From: Streptomyces althioticus
GTDB lineage: Bacteria > Actinomycetota > Actinomycetes > Streptomycetales > Streptomycetaceae
Reading direction: 5' to 3'
NCBI GenBank assembly: GCA_014649355.1
Contig: BMSW01000009.1
Span: 1-64,000 of the forward strand
Length of the DNA: 64,000 nt
A program made the position numbers and the translations under genes. Position 1 is the first letter of the stretch, and each line of letters starts with the position of its first letter. Positions 44,418 through 53,178 of this stretch are shown piece by piece. The notes under the pieces were generated by a model. The model did no database searches. It saw only the letters and a list, made by a program, of their open reading frames with translations, and was not told the DNA's origin.

Positions 44418-45191
44418 TCAGCGCGGGAATTCTCCGCCGTCCACGACGAGATTCGTGCCGGTGACCCAGCTCGCCCGGTCGGAGACGAGGTACAGCACCG
44501 CCTGGGCGATGTCGTCCGGCCGGCCCTCGCGGCCGAGCGGCGGGGTCGCCGTGGCGCCCGTGGTGTCGCTCAGGGCGGCCCACTGCCTGCGCGTCTCCTC
44601 ACCGCCGGGGGTGGCGGTGCGGCCCGGGGTCACGGTGTTGACCCGCACGCCGTCGGGCGCCAGCTCGGCGGCCAGCCCGCGGCTGTAGTTCTCCAGGGCC
44701 GCCTTGGCCGCCGTGTAGTGCAGGAACAACGGGCCGGGGACGGGCACCGCGGCCGACGACACGTGCACGATCGCCCCCGCGCGCCGCTCCCGCATCCCCG
44801 GCGCGAGCAGAGCGTCCAGCCGTACCGCAGACAGGAAGTTGAGGTCCAGCGCCTCCTGCCACTGAGCGTCCGGGATGGCCAGGGCGCCTGTGTGCGGCGC
44901 GGCGCCGCCGGCGTTGTGGACGACGACGTCCACGCCGCCCAGCCCGTCCCGCACGGCCTCCGCGAGCGCCTCCGCGCCCTCGCGGGTGCGCACGTCGGCC
45001 TGCGTGAACCGGGCGCCCTCCGGCACGGCGCCGGAGGCCGAGCGGGCGGTGGTGAGGACGTCGGCGCCCGCGTCGAGGAGGCGGCGCACGACGGCCGCCC
45101 CGATACCCCGGGTGCCGCCCGTGACGAGGGCGCGCCTTCCGGTGAGTTCACGCGTTTCGGCGTCCTTTTCGTTGTGCGGTGCGAGGGACAT
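44418..45191 (-). CDS. Short-chain dehydrogenase/reductase
   Basis: A 257-residue classical SDR. The cofactor motif is TGGTRGIGAAVVRRL, NNAG is replaced by HNAGGAAPHTG, and the catalytic Ser (VHVSSAAVPVPG), Tyr and Lys (HYTAAKAALENY) are present. GVRVNTVTPGRTATP and LVVDGGEFP close the fold. After the Gly-rich loop, TTARSASGA suggests NADPH rather than NADH. The substrate is unknown. It ends 28 bases from the convergent LysR gene. Confidence 0.88.
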   Translation of the reverse strand: MSLAPHNEKDAETRELTGRRALVTGGTRGIGAAVVRRLLDAGADVLTTARSASGAVPEGARFTQADVRTREGAEALAEAVRDGLGGVDVVVHNAGGAAPHTGALAIPDAQWQEALDLNFLSAVRLDALLAPGMRERRAGAIVHVSSAAVPVPGPLFLHYTAAKAALENYSRGLAAELAPDGVRVNTVTPGRTATPGGEETRRQWAALSDTTGATATPPLGREGRPDDIAQAVLYLVSDRASWVTGTNLVVDGGEFPR

Positions 45192-45387
45192 ACGACGGTC
45201 CTTTCGTCGGCGGGAAATCCGCGGAAGTGAGGAATGGGGTGCGACGAAAAAGACCGTACGTGCGCACGGAAACGAGAATCAAAGACGAAAAGCGAGCGGA
45301 GGGTATAGGCGGCGCCTATGCCGTTCGCCTGGACCCGTGTCCGATTCGTTCAAGACGCCCCGGCGGTCCCGCCCTACCGTCGGCCGC

Positions 45388-45789
45388 ATGAGCACACGAT
45401 TCGATGCCATCGGAACGGTCGTCTCGGACATGGCCGCCTCCGTCGCCTTCTACCGGCGGCTCGGGCCGGCGTTCCCGGAAGGGGCCGAGGCGGAGGGACA
45501 TGTGGAGGCGGAACTGCCGGGCGGCATGCGGCTGTTGCTGGACACCGAGGAGATGGTCCGGTCGTTCCGCCCGGGGTGGCGGCCGCCGTCGGGAGAGGGC
45601 CGGACCTCCCTGGCGGTGCGGTGCGACAGCCCCTCGGAGGTCGACGCGCTGTTCGCGGAGCTGGTGGAGTCCGGCGCCCGTGCCGAGCTGAAGCCGTGGG
45701 ACGCGGTGTGGGGGCAGCGGTACGCCGTCGTGCTCGACCCGGACGGCAACGGGGTGGACCTTTTCTCCCCGCTCCCCACGGGCGGCTGA
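45388..45789 (+). CDS. VOC (glyoxalase/bleomycin-resistance fold) protein
   Basis: A 133-residue protein of two beta-alpha-beta-beta-beta units: IGTVVSDMAASVAFYRRLGP at the start and YAVVLDPDGNGVDLFSPLP at the end, with Glu or His metal positions partly seen. VOC members include dioxygenases, glyoxalase I and antibiotic-binding proteins; length and sequence do not say which. The convergent AraC-type gene 13 bases away often accompanies such proteins and may control it. Confidence 0.82.
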   Translation: MSTRFDAIGTVVSDMAASVAFYRRLGPAFPEGAEAEGHVEAELPGGMRLLLDTEEMVRSFRPGWRPPSGEGRTSLAVRCDSPSEVDALFAELVESGARAELKPWDAVWGQRYAVVLDPDGNGVDLFSPLPTGG

Positions 45790-45802
45790 CCTCACGGCCG
45801 CG

Positions 45803-46504
45803 TCACGAGGCCGCGCCGGGAGGCGGCACCAGCTCCCGCAGCGCCATCCCGGTCAGGCTCCTCACCTCGCGCGACAGATGAGGCTGGTCCGCGTAGCCGG
45901 CGCGGGCAGCGGTCTCCGCGAAGGGGACGCCCGCGTAGGCCAGGGCCAGGGCGCGGCGCATGCGGAGGATGCGGGCCAGGGTCTTCGGCCCGTAGCCGAA
46001 GGCGGCGAGCGAACGGCGGTGCAACTGGCGTGCGCCCAGACCCAGGGCGTCCGCCGTGCCCGCGACCGGGCGGCCCGCGTCGAGGGCCGCGACGAGGCGG
46101 GTCAGCAGCGGGTCGGGCGGGCCGGCCGACGCGGCCAGGCGGAGGGCGACGTCCTCGAGGCCGCGCGCCGGGTGGTGTGCGCCGTGCACACGGGCGGTCG
46201 CACGCCGCACCTCCGCCGCCGGCCACAGATCGGCCAGCTCCACCCGCCGGTCGCGCAGTTCGTGCGCGGGCACGCCCAGCAGCGTGGGCGCGGTGCCGGG
46301 GTGGAAGCGGATCCCGGACCAGGGCCCGGCGGAGCTCCCGTCGACGTAGGCGTGGGTGTCGGGGCCGGCGACCAGCAGACGGCCGTCGTGCCACAGCAGG
46401 TCCATGCAGCCGTCCGGCAGCACCCGGCCCGGCCCGTCCCCGCCGGCGGGGACGCTGGTCCACACGGCCGCGCCCGGCAGCCGTGACGCGCGCTCCCTGT
46501 ACAC
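45803..46504 (-). CDS. AraC family regulator (short, DUF6597-like N-terminus)
   Basis: A 233-residue protein. The N-terminal half (VLPDGCMDLLWHDGRLLVAG, GIRFHPGTAPTLLGVPAHEL) matches the ligand-type domain of a common actinobacterial AraC subgroup. The C-terminal half has the double helix-turn-helix (LGLGARQLHRRSLAAFGYGP; AYAGVPFAETAARAGYADQP). It lies in tandem with a second AraC gene, 9 bases downstream of that gene's stop, and is convergent with the VOC gene. The target is unknown. Confidence 0.85.
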   Translation of the reverse strand: MYRERASRLPGAAVWTSVPAGGDGPGRVLPDGCMDLLWHDGRLLVAGPDTHAYVDGSSAGPWSGIRFHPGTAPTLLGVPAHELRDRRVELADLWPAAEVRRATARVHGAHHPARGLEDVALRLAASAGPPDPLLTRLVAALDAGRPVAGTADALGLGARQLHRRSLAAFGYGPKTLARILRMRRALALAYAGVPFAETAARAGYADQPHLSREVRSLTGMALRELVPPPGAAS

Positions 46505-46513
46505 GGGTCCAGG

Positions 46514-47452
46514 CTACGCGGCGGCCCGGTTCCGCCACTCCTGCGGACTGACGCCGTAGGCCCGCTTGAAGGCGGTGGAGAGGGCGAAGGCGCTGCTGTA
46601 GCCGACCTGCCGGGCGACGGCGGCGAGGGTGTCGTCGGTGTCGCGCAGCCGGTCGGCGGCGAGGGCGAGCCGCCAGCCGGTGAGGTAGGACATCGGGGGT
46701 TCGCCGACGAGCCGGGTGAAGCGGCGGGCGAGCGCGGCCCGGGAGACGCCGGCCTTCCCGGCGAGCCCGGCGACGGTCCAGGGGCGGGCCGGGTCGTCCT
46801 GGAGGAGCCGCAGCACCGGGCCGACGACCGGGTCGGACAGGGCCTCGTACCAGGCGGGCGGCTCCGCCTGGGGGCGGGCGAACCAGGCGCGCAGGGCGGC
46901 GATGACGAGGAGGTCGAGCAGCCGGTCCAGGACGACCTCCTGACCGGGGGCGTCGCGTCCGACCTCCTCCATCAGCAGTGGGGTGAGCGGGCACTCCCAC
47001 ACGTCGGCGCCGAGGGAGAGCACCGGCGGCAGCGCGTCGAGGAGCCGGCCGCCGATCTCGCCGCGCAGCTGGTAGGTGCCGATGAGCAGCAAGGTCCCGC
47101 CGTCGGGGCGGTCGCCCCAGGTGCGCACGCCGAGGTCCATCGAGCCGTTGAGGGGCCGTCCGTCGGGGTAGTGGCACCGGCCGCCGGGCAGGATCAGCGC
47201 CTGCGGGGCGGTGCCGGGCGCGTCGGCGCAGGTGTACGGGTCGGGGCCGCGGGCGACGGCGAGGTCGCCGGCGCGCAGCCGGACCGGTTCGCCCCGGTCG
47301 GGCAGCAGCCAGGCGTCGCCGCGTACGAGGAGCATCACCGTCAGCGGGGCGCGGTCCTCCACCCGCACGGCCCACGGCGGGTCGAAGCACGCCCGGATCA
47401 TGAACGCGCCGCGGGCGCGGGGGCCCTCCAGCAGACCGGTGAGTGCGTCCAT
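46514..47452 (-). CDS. AraC family regulator with cupin N-terminus
   Basis: A 312-residue protein. A cupin-type sensor domain (residues about 15-110; MIRACFDPPWAVRVEDRAPL, LRAGDLAVARGPDPYTCADA) precedes an AraC DNA-binding domain (GLAGKAGVSRAALARRFTRL; AVARQVGYSSAFALSTAFKR). The start ATG 47452 is 82 bases from a divergent NmrA-like reductase gene. In Streptomyces, cupin-AraC regulators commonly control such a divergent oxidoreductase, so this pair is likely a small regulatory unit. The signal is unknown. Confidence 0.88.
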   Translation of the reverse strand: MDALTGLLEGPRARGAFMIRACFDPPWAVRVEDRAPLTVMLLVRGDAWLLPDRGEPVRLRAGDLAVARGPDPYTCADAPGTAPQALILPGGRCHYPDGRPLNGSMDLGVRTWGDRPDGGTLLLIGTYQLRGEIGGRLLDALPPVLSLGADVWECPLTPLLMEEVGRDAPGQEVVLDRLLDLLVIAALRAWFARPQAEPPAWYEALSDPVVGPVLRLLQDDPARPWTVAGLAGKAGVSRAALARRFTRLVGEPPMSYLTGWRLALAADRLRDTDDTLAAVARQVGYSSAFALSTAFKRAYGVSPQEWRNRAAA

Positions 47453-47533
47453 GGGGTCAGCGTAGACGCGGGCGTATGCGGGCGCGCCGCTCGACGATGG
47501 TTCCGCGCGGGCGGCGGCAGTTGACTCGGAGAC

Positions 47534-48373
47534 ATGGACAGGACGACATCTGCGAAGGACATGACACTGGTGGTCACCGGAGCTTCCGGGCGGACCGGGA
47601 GCCGGGTGGCACGGGCCGCGGAGGCGGCCGGGATGACGGTGCGGCCGGCGTCGCGGGCGACCGGCTTCGACTGGGCGGACCGCACGACGTGGGAGGGCGT
47701 GCTGCGCGGGGCCGACGCGGCCTATCTGGTGCACCCGGCCGACGTCGGGGCGCCGGGGACGGCGGAGGCGGTCGGCGAGCTGGCGGAGACCGCCCTGGGC
47801 GCGGGGGTGCGGCGGCTGGTGCTGCTGTCCGCGCGGGGCGAGGACCAGGCGCTGCCCGCGGAGGAGGCACTGCGGGCGTCCGGCGCGGACTGGACGGTGG
47901 TGCGGTCGGCGTGGTTCGCGCAGAACTTCTCGGAGGGGCCGCTGGCCGAGGAGCTGCGGGGCGGGGAGCTGGTGTTCCCGGCGGGCGAGGTGGCGGAGCC
48001 GTTCGTCGACGTGCGGGACGTCGCGGAGGTGGTGGTGGCCGCGCTGGCCGGAGGGGAGCGGTACGCGGGGCGGACGCTGACCGTGACCGGGCCGCGGCCG
48101 CTCACCTGGGCGGAGGCGGTGGCGGAGATCGCGCGGGCGACGGGACGGCCGCTGACGTACCGGGCGGTGCCGGCGGACTCCTACCGGGAGACGCTGACCG
48201 GGTTCGGGGTGCCGGGCGAGGAGGCTGCGTTCCTCGTCGAGGTGTTCGCGACCCTGCTCGACGGGCGCAACGCGGGCGTGGAGGACGGGGTGCGGCAGGT
48301 GCTCGGCCGGGAGCCGCGGGACTTCTCCGACGTCGTGCGGGAGGCGGCGGCGGACGGCTCCTGGACGGAGTGA
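47534..48373 (+). CDS. NmrA-like NAD(P)-binding protein
   Basis: A 279-residue atypical short-chain dehydrogenase: TLVVTGASGRTGSRVARAAE is the nucleotide loop, RLVLLSARGEDQA follows, and WTVVRSAWFAQNFSEGPLAE and FVDVRDVAEVVVAALAGG are typical of the NmrA/azoreductase-like group. The classical YxxxK triad is not evident, so it may bind NADPH as a sensor or reduce quinone-like compounds. ATG 47534 is used; MTLVVTG at 47561 is an internal alternative. It is divergent from a cupin-AraC regulator. Confidence 0.85.
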   Translation: MDRTTSAKDMTLVVTGASGRTGSRVARAAEAAGMTVRPASRATGFDWADRTTWEGVLRGADAAYLVHPADVGAPGTAEAVGELAETALGAGVRRLVLLSARGEDQALPAEEALRASGADWTVVRSAWFAQNFSEGPLAEELRGGELVFPAGEVAEPFVDVRDVAEVVVAALAGGERYAGRTLTVTGPRPLTWAEAVAEIARATGRPLTYRAVPADSYRETLTGFGVPGEEAAFLVEVFATLLDGRNAGVEDGVRQVLGREPRDFSDVVREAAADGSWTE

Positions 48374-48396
48374 GCCACCCGCCGGAACACCTCGCG

Positions 48397-49545
48397 TCAG
48401 TCGCGGTTCCGGTCGTCGTGGCCCGGGCCGTCCCCGTTGCGGGGCTGGGCGGACTTGGAGTGGGTACGGAGCCGGGCCGTGACGTCCTCGGGGGGCAGGA
48501 AGCGCGACCAGCGTTCGGGGAACTCGGAGGGCATGTCGGGGTCCGCGTCCCCGGACGCGGTGGTGCGGGCGACGTACTCGGCTACCTGCGCCTGCCGCTG
48601 CCGCTCGTTGGCCTCGCGGGCCGCGGCGGTGGCGGCGGCCGGCCACACCCGGTCGATGGCCGCGTTGACGGCCGCCCCCACGAGCACGGCGAACGCGGAC
48701 ACGCCGATCCACAGCAGCACGGCCACGGGGGCCGCGAGGGAGCCGTAGATGGTGGGGCCCTCGACGGTGTTCGTGAGGTAGATGCGCAGCAGGAAACTGC
48801 CCAGCACCCACATGGCGAGGGCGACCAGCGCGCCCGGCACGTCCTCGATCCACGGGGACCGCACGGGCACGGAGACGTGGTAGAGCGTGGTCAGGAAGGC
48901 CACGGAGAGCAGGATGACGACCGGCCAGTACAGGATCTGCACGACCGTCGTCGACCAGGGCACGATGTCCACCACCGCGTCCGGTCCCGCGACCATCAGC
49001 GGCAGCGCGACCGAGCCGATCAGCAGGGCCACGATGAACAGCAGGAAGGCGAGCAGCCGGGTCCTGACGATGCCCCGGACGCCGTCGAGGCCGTACATGA
49101 CGGTGATGGTGTCGATGAAGACGTTCACCGCGCGGGAGCCCGACCACACGGCGATCAGGAAGCCCAGCGAGATCACGTCGGGGCGGCCCCCTTTGGTGAC
49201 GTCTCTCAGGATCGGCTCCGCGACCTCGGTGACACCCCGGTCGGACAGCACCGTGCGGGAGGCGTCGAGGAGGTTGCGCTGCACGCTCTGGATGGTGTCG
49301 GCGCCGGTCCACGCGTCGACGTAGCCGAGCAGGCCGACGAGGCTGAGCAGCAGCGGGGGCACCGACAGCAGCGTGAAGAACGCCGCCTCGGCCGCCAGGC
49401 CCAGGATGCGGTACTCCATGCACGAGTTGACGGTGTCCTTGAGCAGCAGCCAGGCCGTCCTGCGTTTGGACACGTTCCGGTACAGGGCGCGGGCCCGGTG
49501 GAGGCGACCGGACGGCGCGTCTGGGGATTCACTTGCTGGCTGCAC
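48397..49545 (-). CDS. YihY/BrkB family membrane protein
   Basis: About 382 residues from GTG 49545 (no strong ribosome site; the frame is open far upstream). Six hydrophobic segments span about residues 50-290 (AAFFTLLSVPPLLLSLVGLL; TRLLAFLLFIVALLIGSVAL; PVAVLLWIGVSAFAVLVGAA). GLAAEAAFFTLLS and the late ALWIGxSAxAVLxGAxxN pattern mark the family, once mislabelled ribonuclease BN. The C-terminal about 80 residues are hydrophilic and charged. Function is unknown. It is convergent with the NmrA-like gene and divergent from the acyl-CoA dehydrogenase gene. Confidence 0.85.
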   Translation of the reverse strand: MQPASESPDAPSGRLHRARALYRNVSKRRTAWLLLKDTVNSCMEYRILGLAAEAAFFTLLSVPPLLLSLVGLLGYVDAWTGADTIQSVQRNLLDASRTVLSDRGVTEVAEPILRDVTKGGRPDVISLGFLIAVWSGSRAVNVFIDTITVMYGLDGVRGIVRTRLLAFLLFIVALLIGSVALPLMVAGPDAVVDIVPWSTTVVQILYWPVVILLSVAFLTTLYHVSVPVRSPWIEDVPGALVALAMWVLGSFLLRIYLTNTVEGPTIYGSLAAPVAVLLWIGVSAFAVLVGAAVNAAIDRVWPAAATAAAREANERQRQAQVAEYVARTTASGDADPDMPSEFPERWSRFLPPEDVTARLRTHSKSAQPRNGDGPGHDDRNRD

Positions 49546-49635
49546 GAACCAAAGGTATCCGCCACGCCCGGCGCCACTCACCCACAGGCCCGGTCCTCGC
49601 GTGATGCGGGGCGGAGGGCGGGGTAGGTTCGCCCC

Positions 49636-51270
49636 ATGGCAGGCACCACGCACACCGTGACCAACCAGGTTCCGCCGCTCGTCCAGTACGACGTGTTCGG
49701 CTCGGACCGGGCCCTGGTGGAGGCGGTCGAGCGGCACCTGACGCCCGAGGCCCGGGAGGACGGGCTCGCGGAGCTGTCGGCGCTGGGGCACACGTGCGGA
49801 TCCGCGCAGGTGCAGGAGTGGGGGACACAGGCGAACGAGAACCCGCCGCGGCTGCGCACCCACGACCGGTACGGCCGGCGGATCGACGAGGTCGAGTTCC
49901 ACCCCGCCTGGCACCGGCTGCTCGGCAAGGGCGTCTCGGCGGGGCTGACGGCGGCCTGGCGGCGGCCCGGCGGGCACGTACGGCGGGCGGCGGCCTTCCT
50001 GATGTGGACGCAGGTGGAGGCGGGCAACTGCTGCCCGCTGTCGATGACGCACGCGGCGGTGCCCGCGCTGCGCACCGACCCCGAACTGGCCGCTCAGTGG
50101 GAACCCCGGCTGACGTCGATGGTCTACGACCGCGCGCTGCGGCCGGCCGGGCAGAAGCCCGGCGCGCTGTTCGGGATGGGGATGACGGAGAAGCAGGGCG
50201 GCAGCGACGTCCGGGCGAACACGACGGCCGCGCGTCCGCTCGCCGAGGACGGCACGTACGCGCTGACCGGGCACAAGTGGTTCTGCTCGGCGCCGATGTC
50301 GGACGCCTTCCTGGTGCTCGCGCAGGCGCCCGGCGGGCTGACGTGCTTCCTGGTGCCGCGGGTGCTGGAGGACGGCACCCGCAACGTGTTCGCGCTCCAG
50401 CGGCTCAAGGACAAGCTGGGCAACCGCTCCAACGCCTCCGCGGAGGTCGAGTTCGACGGGACGTGGGCGCGCCGGGTCGGCGAGGAGGGGTCCGGGGTGC
50501 GCACCGTCATCGGGATGGTCGCGGCGACCCGGCTGGACTGCGTGCTGGGCTCGGCGGGGCTGATGCGGCAGGCCGTGGCGCAGGCGGTGCACCACTGCGC
50601 GCACCGGGAGGCGTTCGGCGGGAAGCTGATCGACAAGCCGCTGATGCGGAACGTGCTGGCCGACCTGGCGCTGGAGTCGGAGGCGGCGACGACGTTGGCG
50701 CTGCGGCTGGCGGCGGCGTACGACGACGGCGGCGAGCAGGAGCGGGCGCTGCTGCGGATCGCCGTGCCGGCGGCGAAGTACTGGGTGACGAAGCGGTGCG
50801 CGCCGGTCGCGGTGGAGGCGTCGGAGTGCCTCGGCGGCAACGGCTACGTGGAGGAGTCGGGGATGCCCCGGCTGGTGCGGGAGTCCCCGCTGAACTCGGT
50901 CTGGGAGGGCGCGGGCAACGTGCAGGCGCTCGACGTGCTGCGGGCGCTGCGCCGTGACCCGGGGACGCTGGACGCGTACCTGCGGGAGGTCGGGCAGGCG
51001 CGCGGCGCGGACCACCGGCTGGACGCGGCGATCAAGGGCGTGCTGACGGATCTGGCGGACCTGGAGGGCGTCGAGGGGCGGGCGCGGCGGCTGACGGAAC
51101 GCCTGGCGCTGGTCCTGCAGGGCTCCCTGCTGGTCCGGCACGCGCCACCGGAGGTGGCGGACGCGTTCTGCGCGGCCCGCCTGTCCGGCGACGCGGGCAC
51201 CGCCTTCGGCACACTCCCCCACACCCTGAACCTGGCATCCATCGTGGAACGCGCCCACCCGCAACCCTGA
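49636..51270 (+). CDS. AidB-like acyl-CoA dehydrogenase family flavoprotein
   Basis: A 544-residue protein longer than ordinary acyl-CoA dehydrogenases, as in AidB. Family segments: VQEWGTQANENPPRLRTHDR, the FAD region FGMGMTEKQGGSDVRANTTA, HKWFCSAPMSDAFLVLAQAP, and NGYVEESGMPRLVRESPLNS with WEGAGNV. E. coli AidB protects DNA during alkylation stress and binds DNA; substrate turnover is weak. Whether this copy is a dehydrogenase or a protective protein is open. The ATG at 49636 is 91 bases from the divergent BrkB gene. Confidence 0.87.
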   Translation: MAGTTHTVTNQVPPLVQYDVFGSDRALVEAVERHLTPEAREDGLAELSALGHTCGSAQVQEWGTQANENPPRLRTHDRYGRRIDEVEFHPAWHRLLGKGVSAGLTAAWRRPGGHVRRAAAFLMWTQVEAGNCCPLSMTHAAVPALRTDPELAAQWEPRLTSMVYDRALRPAGQKPGALFGMGMTEKQGGSDVRANTTAARPLAEDGTYALTGHKWFCSAPMSDAFLVLAQAPGGLTCFLVPRVLEDGTRNVFALQRLKDKLGNRSNASAEVEFDGTWARRVGEEGSGVRTVIGMVAATRLDCVLGSAGLMRQAVAQAVHHCAHREAFGGKLIDKPLMRNVLADLALESEAATTLALRLAAAYDDGGEQERALLRIAVPAAKYWVTKRCAPVAVEASECLGGNGYVEESGMPRLVRESPLNSVWEGAGNVQALDVLRALRRDPGTLDAYLREVGQARGADHRLDAAIKGVLTDLADLEGVEGRARRLTERLALVLQGSLLVRHAPPEVADAFCAARLSGDAGTAFGTLPHTLNLASIVERAHPQP

Positions 51271-51290
51271 GACCCGGCTCGGGGAACACA

Positions 51291-51425
51291 CCCCAGGGGC
51301 GCGGGGAACTGCGCGACCAGCCCCCACGCACCCGCACCCGCCGACACACATCAAGCCGCACCCGGGTCAGCCAGGGGCGCGGGGAACTGCGCGACCAACC
51401 CCCACGCACCGGCAGCCGCCGACGT
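51291..51425. repeat. Two direct copies of a Streptomyces intergenic repeat
   Basis: The motif CAGGGGCGCGGGGAACTGCG with following GCGACCA.CCCCCACGCAC and CCGCCGAC occurs at about 51294-51345 and again at 51371-51422, 77 bases apart and nearly identical. I recognise this motif as frequent between Streptomyces genes. It could form a hairpin in RNA or be a scattered mobile repeat. It lies downstream of the acyl-CoA dehydrogenase gene and may help end its transcript. Confidence 0.75.
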
Positions 51426-51704
51426 ACACCAAGAGGCACCGCACGTCAGCGCCCGCCGAAAGCCGCCGGCAGGCATGCCGCGGGGGTGGTGCTGCGCCGA
51501 CACGGCACCACCCCCGCCGCCACGGACTCCCGAAGAGCCGTGCACGCCGCTCGGGACGGCGTCGCTCAAGTTTCAAGCGGTGAACGCTCGTGTCACCAGA
51601 GTTGCAGGGGGTTGCAACTTGCTGTCTCCGTGTCGGTACTGAGCGTCCTCATCCGGGGCAGACGGCAGTATTGGGGTCCGACAGGTTTTCTTCCGGGAGG
51701 TCCG

Positions 51705-52979
51705 GTGGCGCTCTCGCCGATGGACGTGTCGCATCTGGCCGCCGTCGACACCGTGCGCGCGGCGCGTGTGCTCGACGAGGTCCGTTCCGCCGCGCTGTCG
51801 GGGCGTCCCGCGCCGCTCCCTCCCCGCCCGGTGATCGGGCAGTCCTGGGAGCGGGTCCTGCGCAGCGGGGTGGACCCCGACCACGGCCGGCGCAGCGGGC
51901 TGCTGTCGATGGACGAGGTGCGGCGGCGCCGGGAGGCCTCGCCGCTGCGGCACGTGCTGCCGGTGCTGCGCGAGGGGCTGTTGTCGGTCGCGGACGTCGC
52001 CCGCCACATCATGGTGGTGGCCGACGACGAGGGCCGGGTGCTGTGGCGGGAGGGCAGCGCGCCGGTGCTGCGGAAGGCGGACGGGCTCGGCTTCGAGATC
52101 GGCGCGGACTGGCGTGAGGACGTCGTCGGGACCAACGGGGTGGGCACGCCCGCGGTGACCGGGCGCCCCGTGCAGGTCTTCGCCTCCGAGCACTTCGTAC
52201 GGTCGCACGCCACCTGGACCTGCGCGGGCGCGCCCCTGACCGACCCGCGGGACGGGCGGCTGATCGGCGTGGTCGACGTGAGCGGTCCGCTGGAGTCCAT
52301 GCACCCGGCGACGCTGGCATGGGTGGACTCGGTGGCGAAACTGGCCGAGGCGCGGCTGCGGGAGATGCACGTGCGGTCGCTGGAGCGGCTGCGGGCGGTG
52401 GCCGCGCCGGTGCTGTCCCGGATCGACGGGCGGGCGCTGGTGGTGGACCGGCACGGGTGGACGGCGGCGGTGACCGGGATGCCGTACGTGGAGCGGCTGG
52501 CGCTGCCCAAGTCGGTGTCCGCGGGCGAGCGGTGGCTGCCGGCGCTGGGGCGGTGCTCGCTGGAGCCGCTCGCCGGGGGGTGGCTGGTGCGGGCGGCGGA
52601 CGAGCCGTCGCCGCGTCCCGCCGCGCGGATCGTGCTGGACCTGGGCGGGCCGCGCCGGTCGGTGCGGGTGTCCGACGGGGCCGGCGCGTGGTCGCGTGAA
52701 CTGAGTCCCCGGCACGCCGAGTTGCTGTATCTGCTGGCCGTGCACCGGGCGGGCCGCAGCGCCGCCGACCTGGCCCGTGACGTGTTCGGCGACCCGGCCC
52801 GCACGGTGACGGTCCGCGCGGAGATGTCCCGCGTACGGCGTTATCTGGGGGCGCTCCTCGAGCACCGGCCGTACCGCTTCACGGAGTCCGCCGAGGTGGA
52901 GGTGGTGCTGCCGGACGGCCCCGGAGCTCTCTTCCCGCGTACCGCGTCCTCCCCGGGGCTGGTGCGCGGCCCACGCTGA
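51705..52979 (+). CDS. GAF-domain transcriptional regulator
   Basis: A 424-residue protein from GTG 51705, with GGGAGG four bases upstream. The GAF region (about 100-210; DWREDVVGTNGVGTPAVTGR, VFASEHFVRSHATWTCAGAP, LIGVVDVSGPLESMHPATLA) matches regulators of the AcoR kind. There is no AAA+ domain; instead the C-terminus has a winged-helix-like piece (ELSPRHAELLYLLAVHRAGR, TVRAEMSRVRRYLGALLEHR). Regulators of this build occur in actinobacteria next to aldehyde or alcohol dehydrogenase genes; none lies directly beside it here. The signal is unknown. Confidence 0.82.
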   Translation: MALSPMDVSHLAAVDTVRAARVLDEVRSAALSGRPAPLPPRPVIGQSWERVLRSGVDPDHGRRSGLLSMDEVRRRREASPLRHVLPVLREGLLSVADVARHIMVVADDEGRVLWREGSAPVLRKADGLGFEIGADWREDVVGTNGVGTPAVTGRPVQVFASEHFVRSHATWTCAGAPLTDPRDGRLIGVVDVSGPLESMHPATLAWVDSVAKLAEARLREMHVRSLERLRAVAAPVLSRIDGRALVVDRHGWTAAVTGMPYVERLALPKSVSAGERWLPALGRCSLEPLAGGWLVRAADEPSPRPAARIVLDLGGPRRSVRVSDGAGAWSRELSPRHAELLYLLAVHRAGRSAADLARDVFGDPARTVTVRAEMSRVRRYLGALLEHRPYRFTESAEVEVVLPDGPGALFPRTASSPGLVRGPR

Positions 52980-53178
52980 GGATCTGGCCGGAAACCGCCG
53001 CGCCGACTGGGTACATCTGTACGTGGGCACGTGCCCTCGGGCGGCCCGCGCGTGAAATTGCACGGTCTTCGTCCCGTCCGGCGTCCGGCTGCCGTAGCAT
53101 CCGGGGACGGGCCGCCCCACCTGCTCCACGGTCAACCCGCGGATCACCGGACGCAGTTGGCTCGCTCGGGAGGACGTC

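Noticed and set aside
49546..51354. Upstream extension of the BrkB frame (985 codons in all) on the minus strand
   Set aside because: It lies opposite the AidB-like gene and has no recognisable sequence; the BrkB protein starts near 49545.
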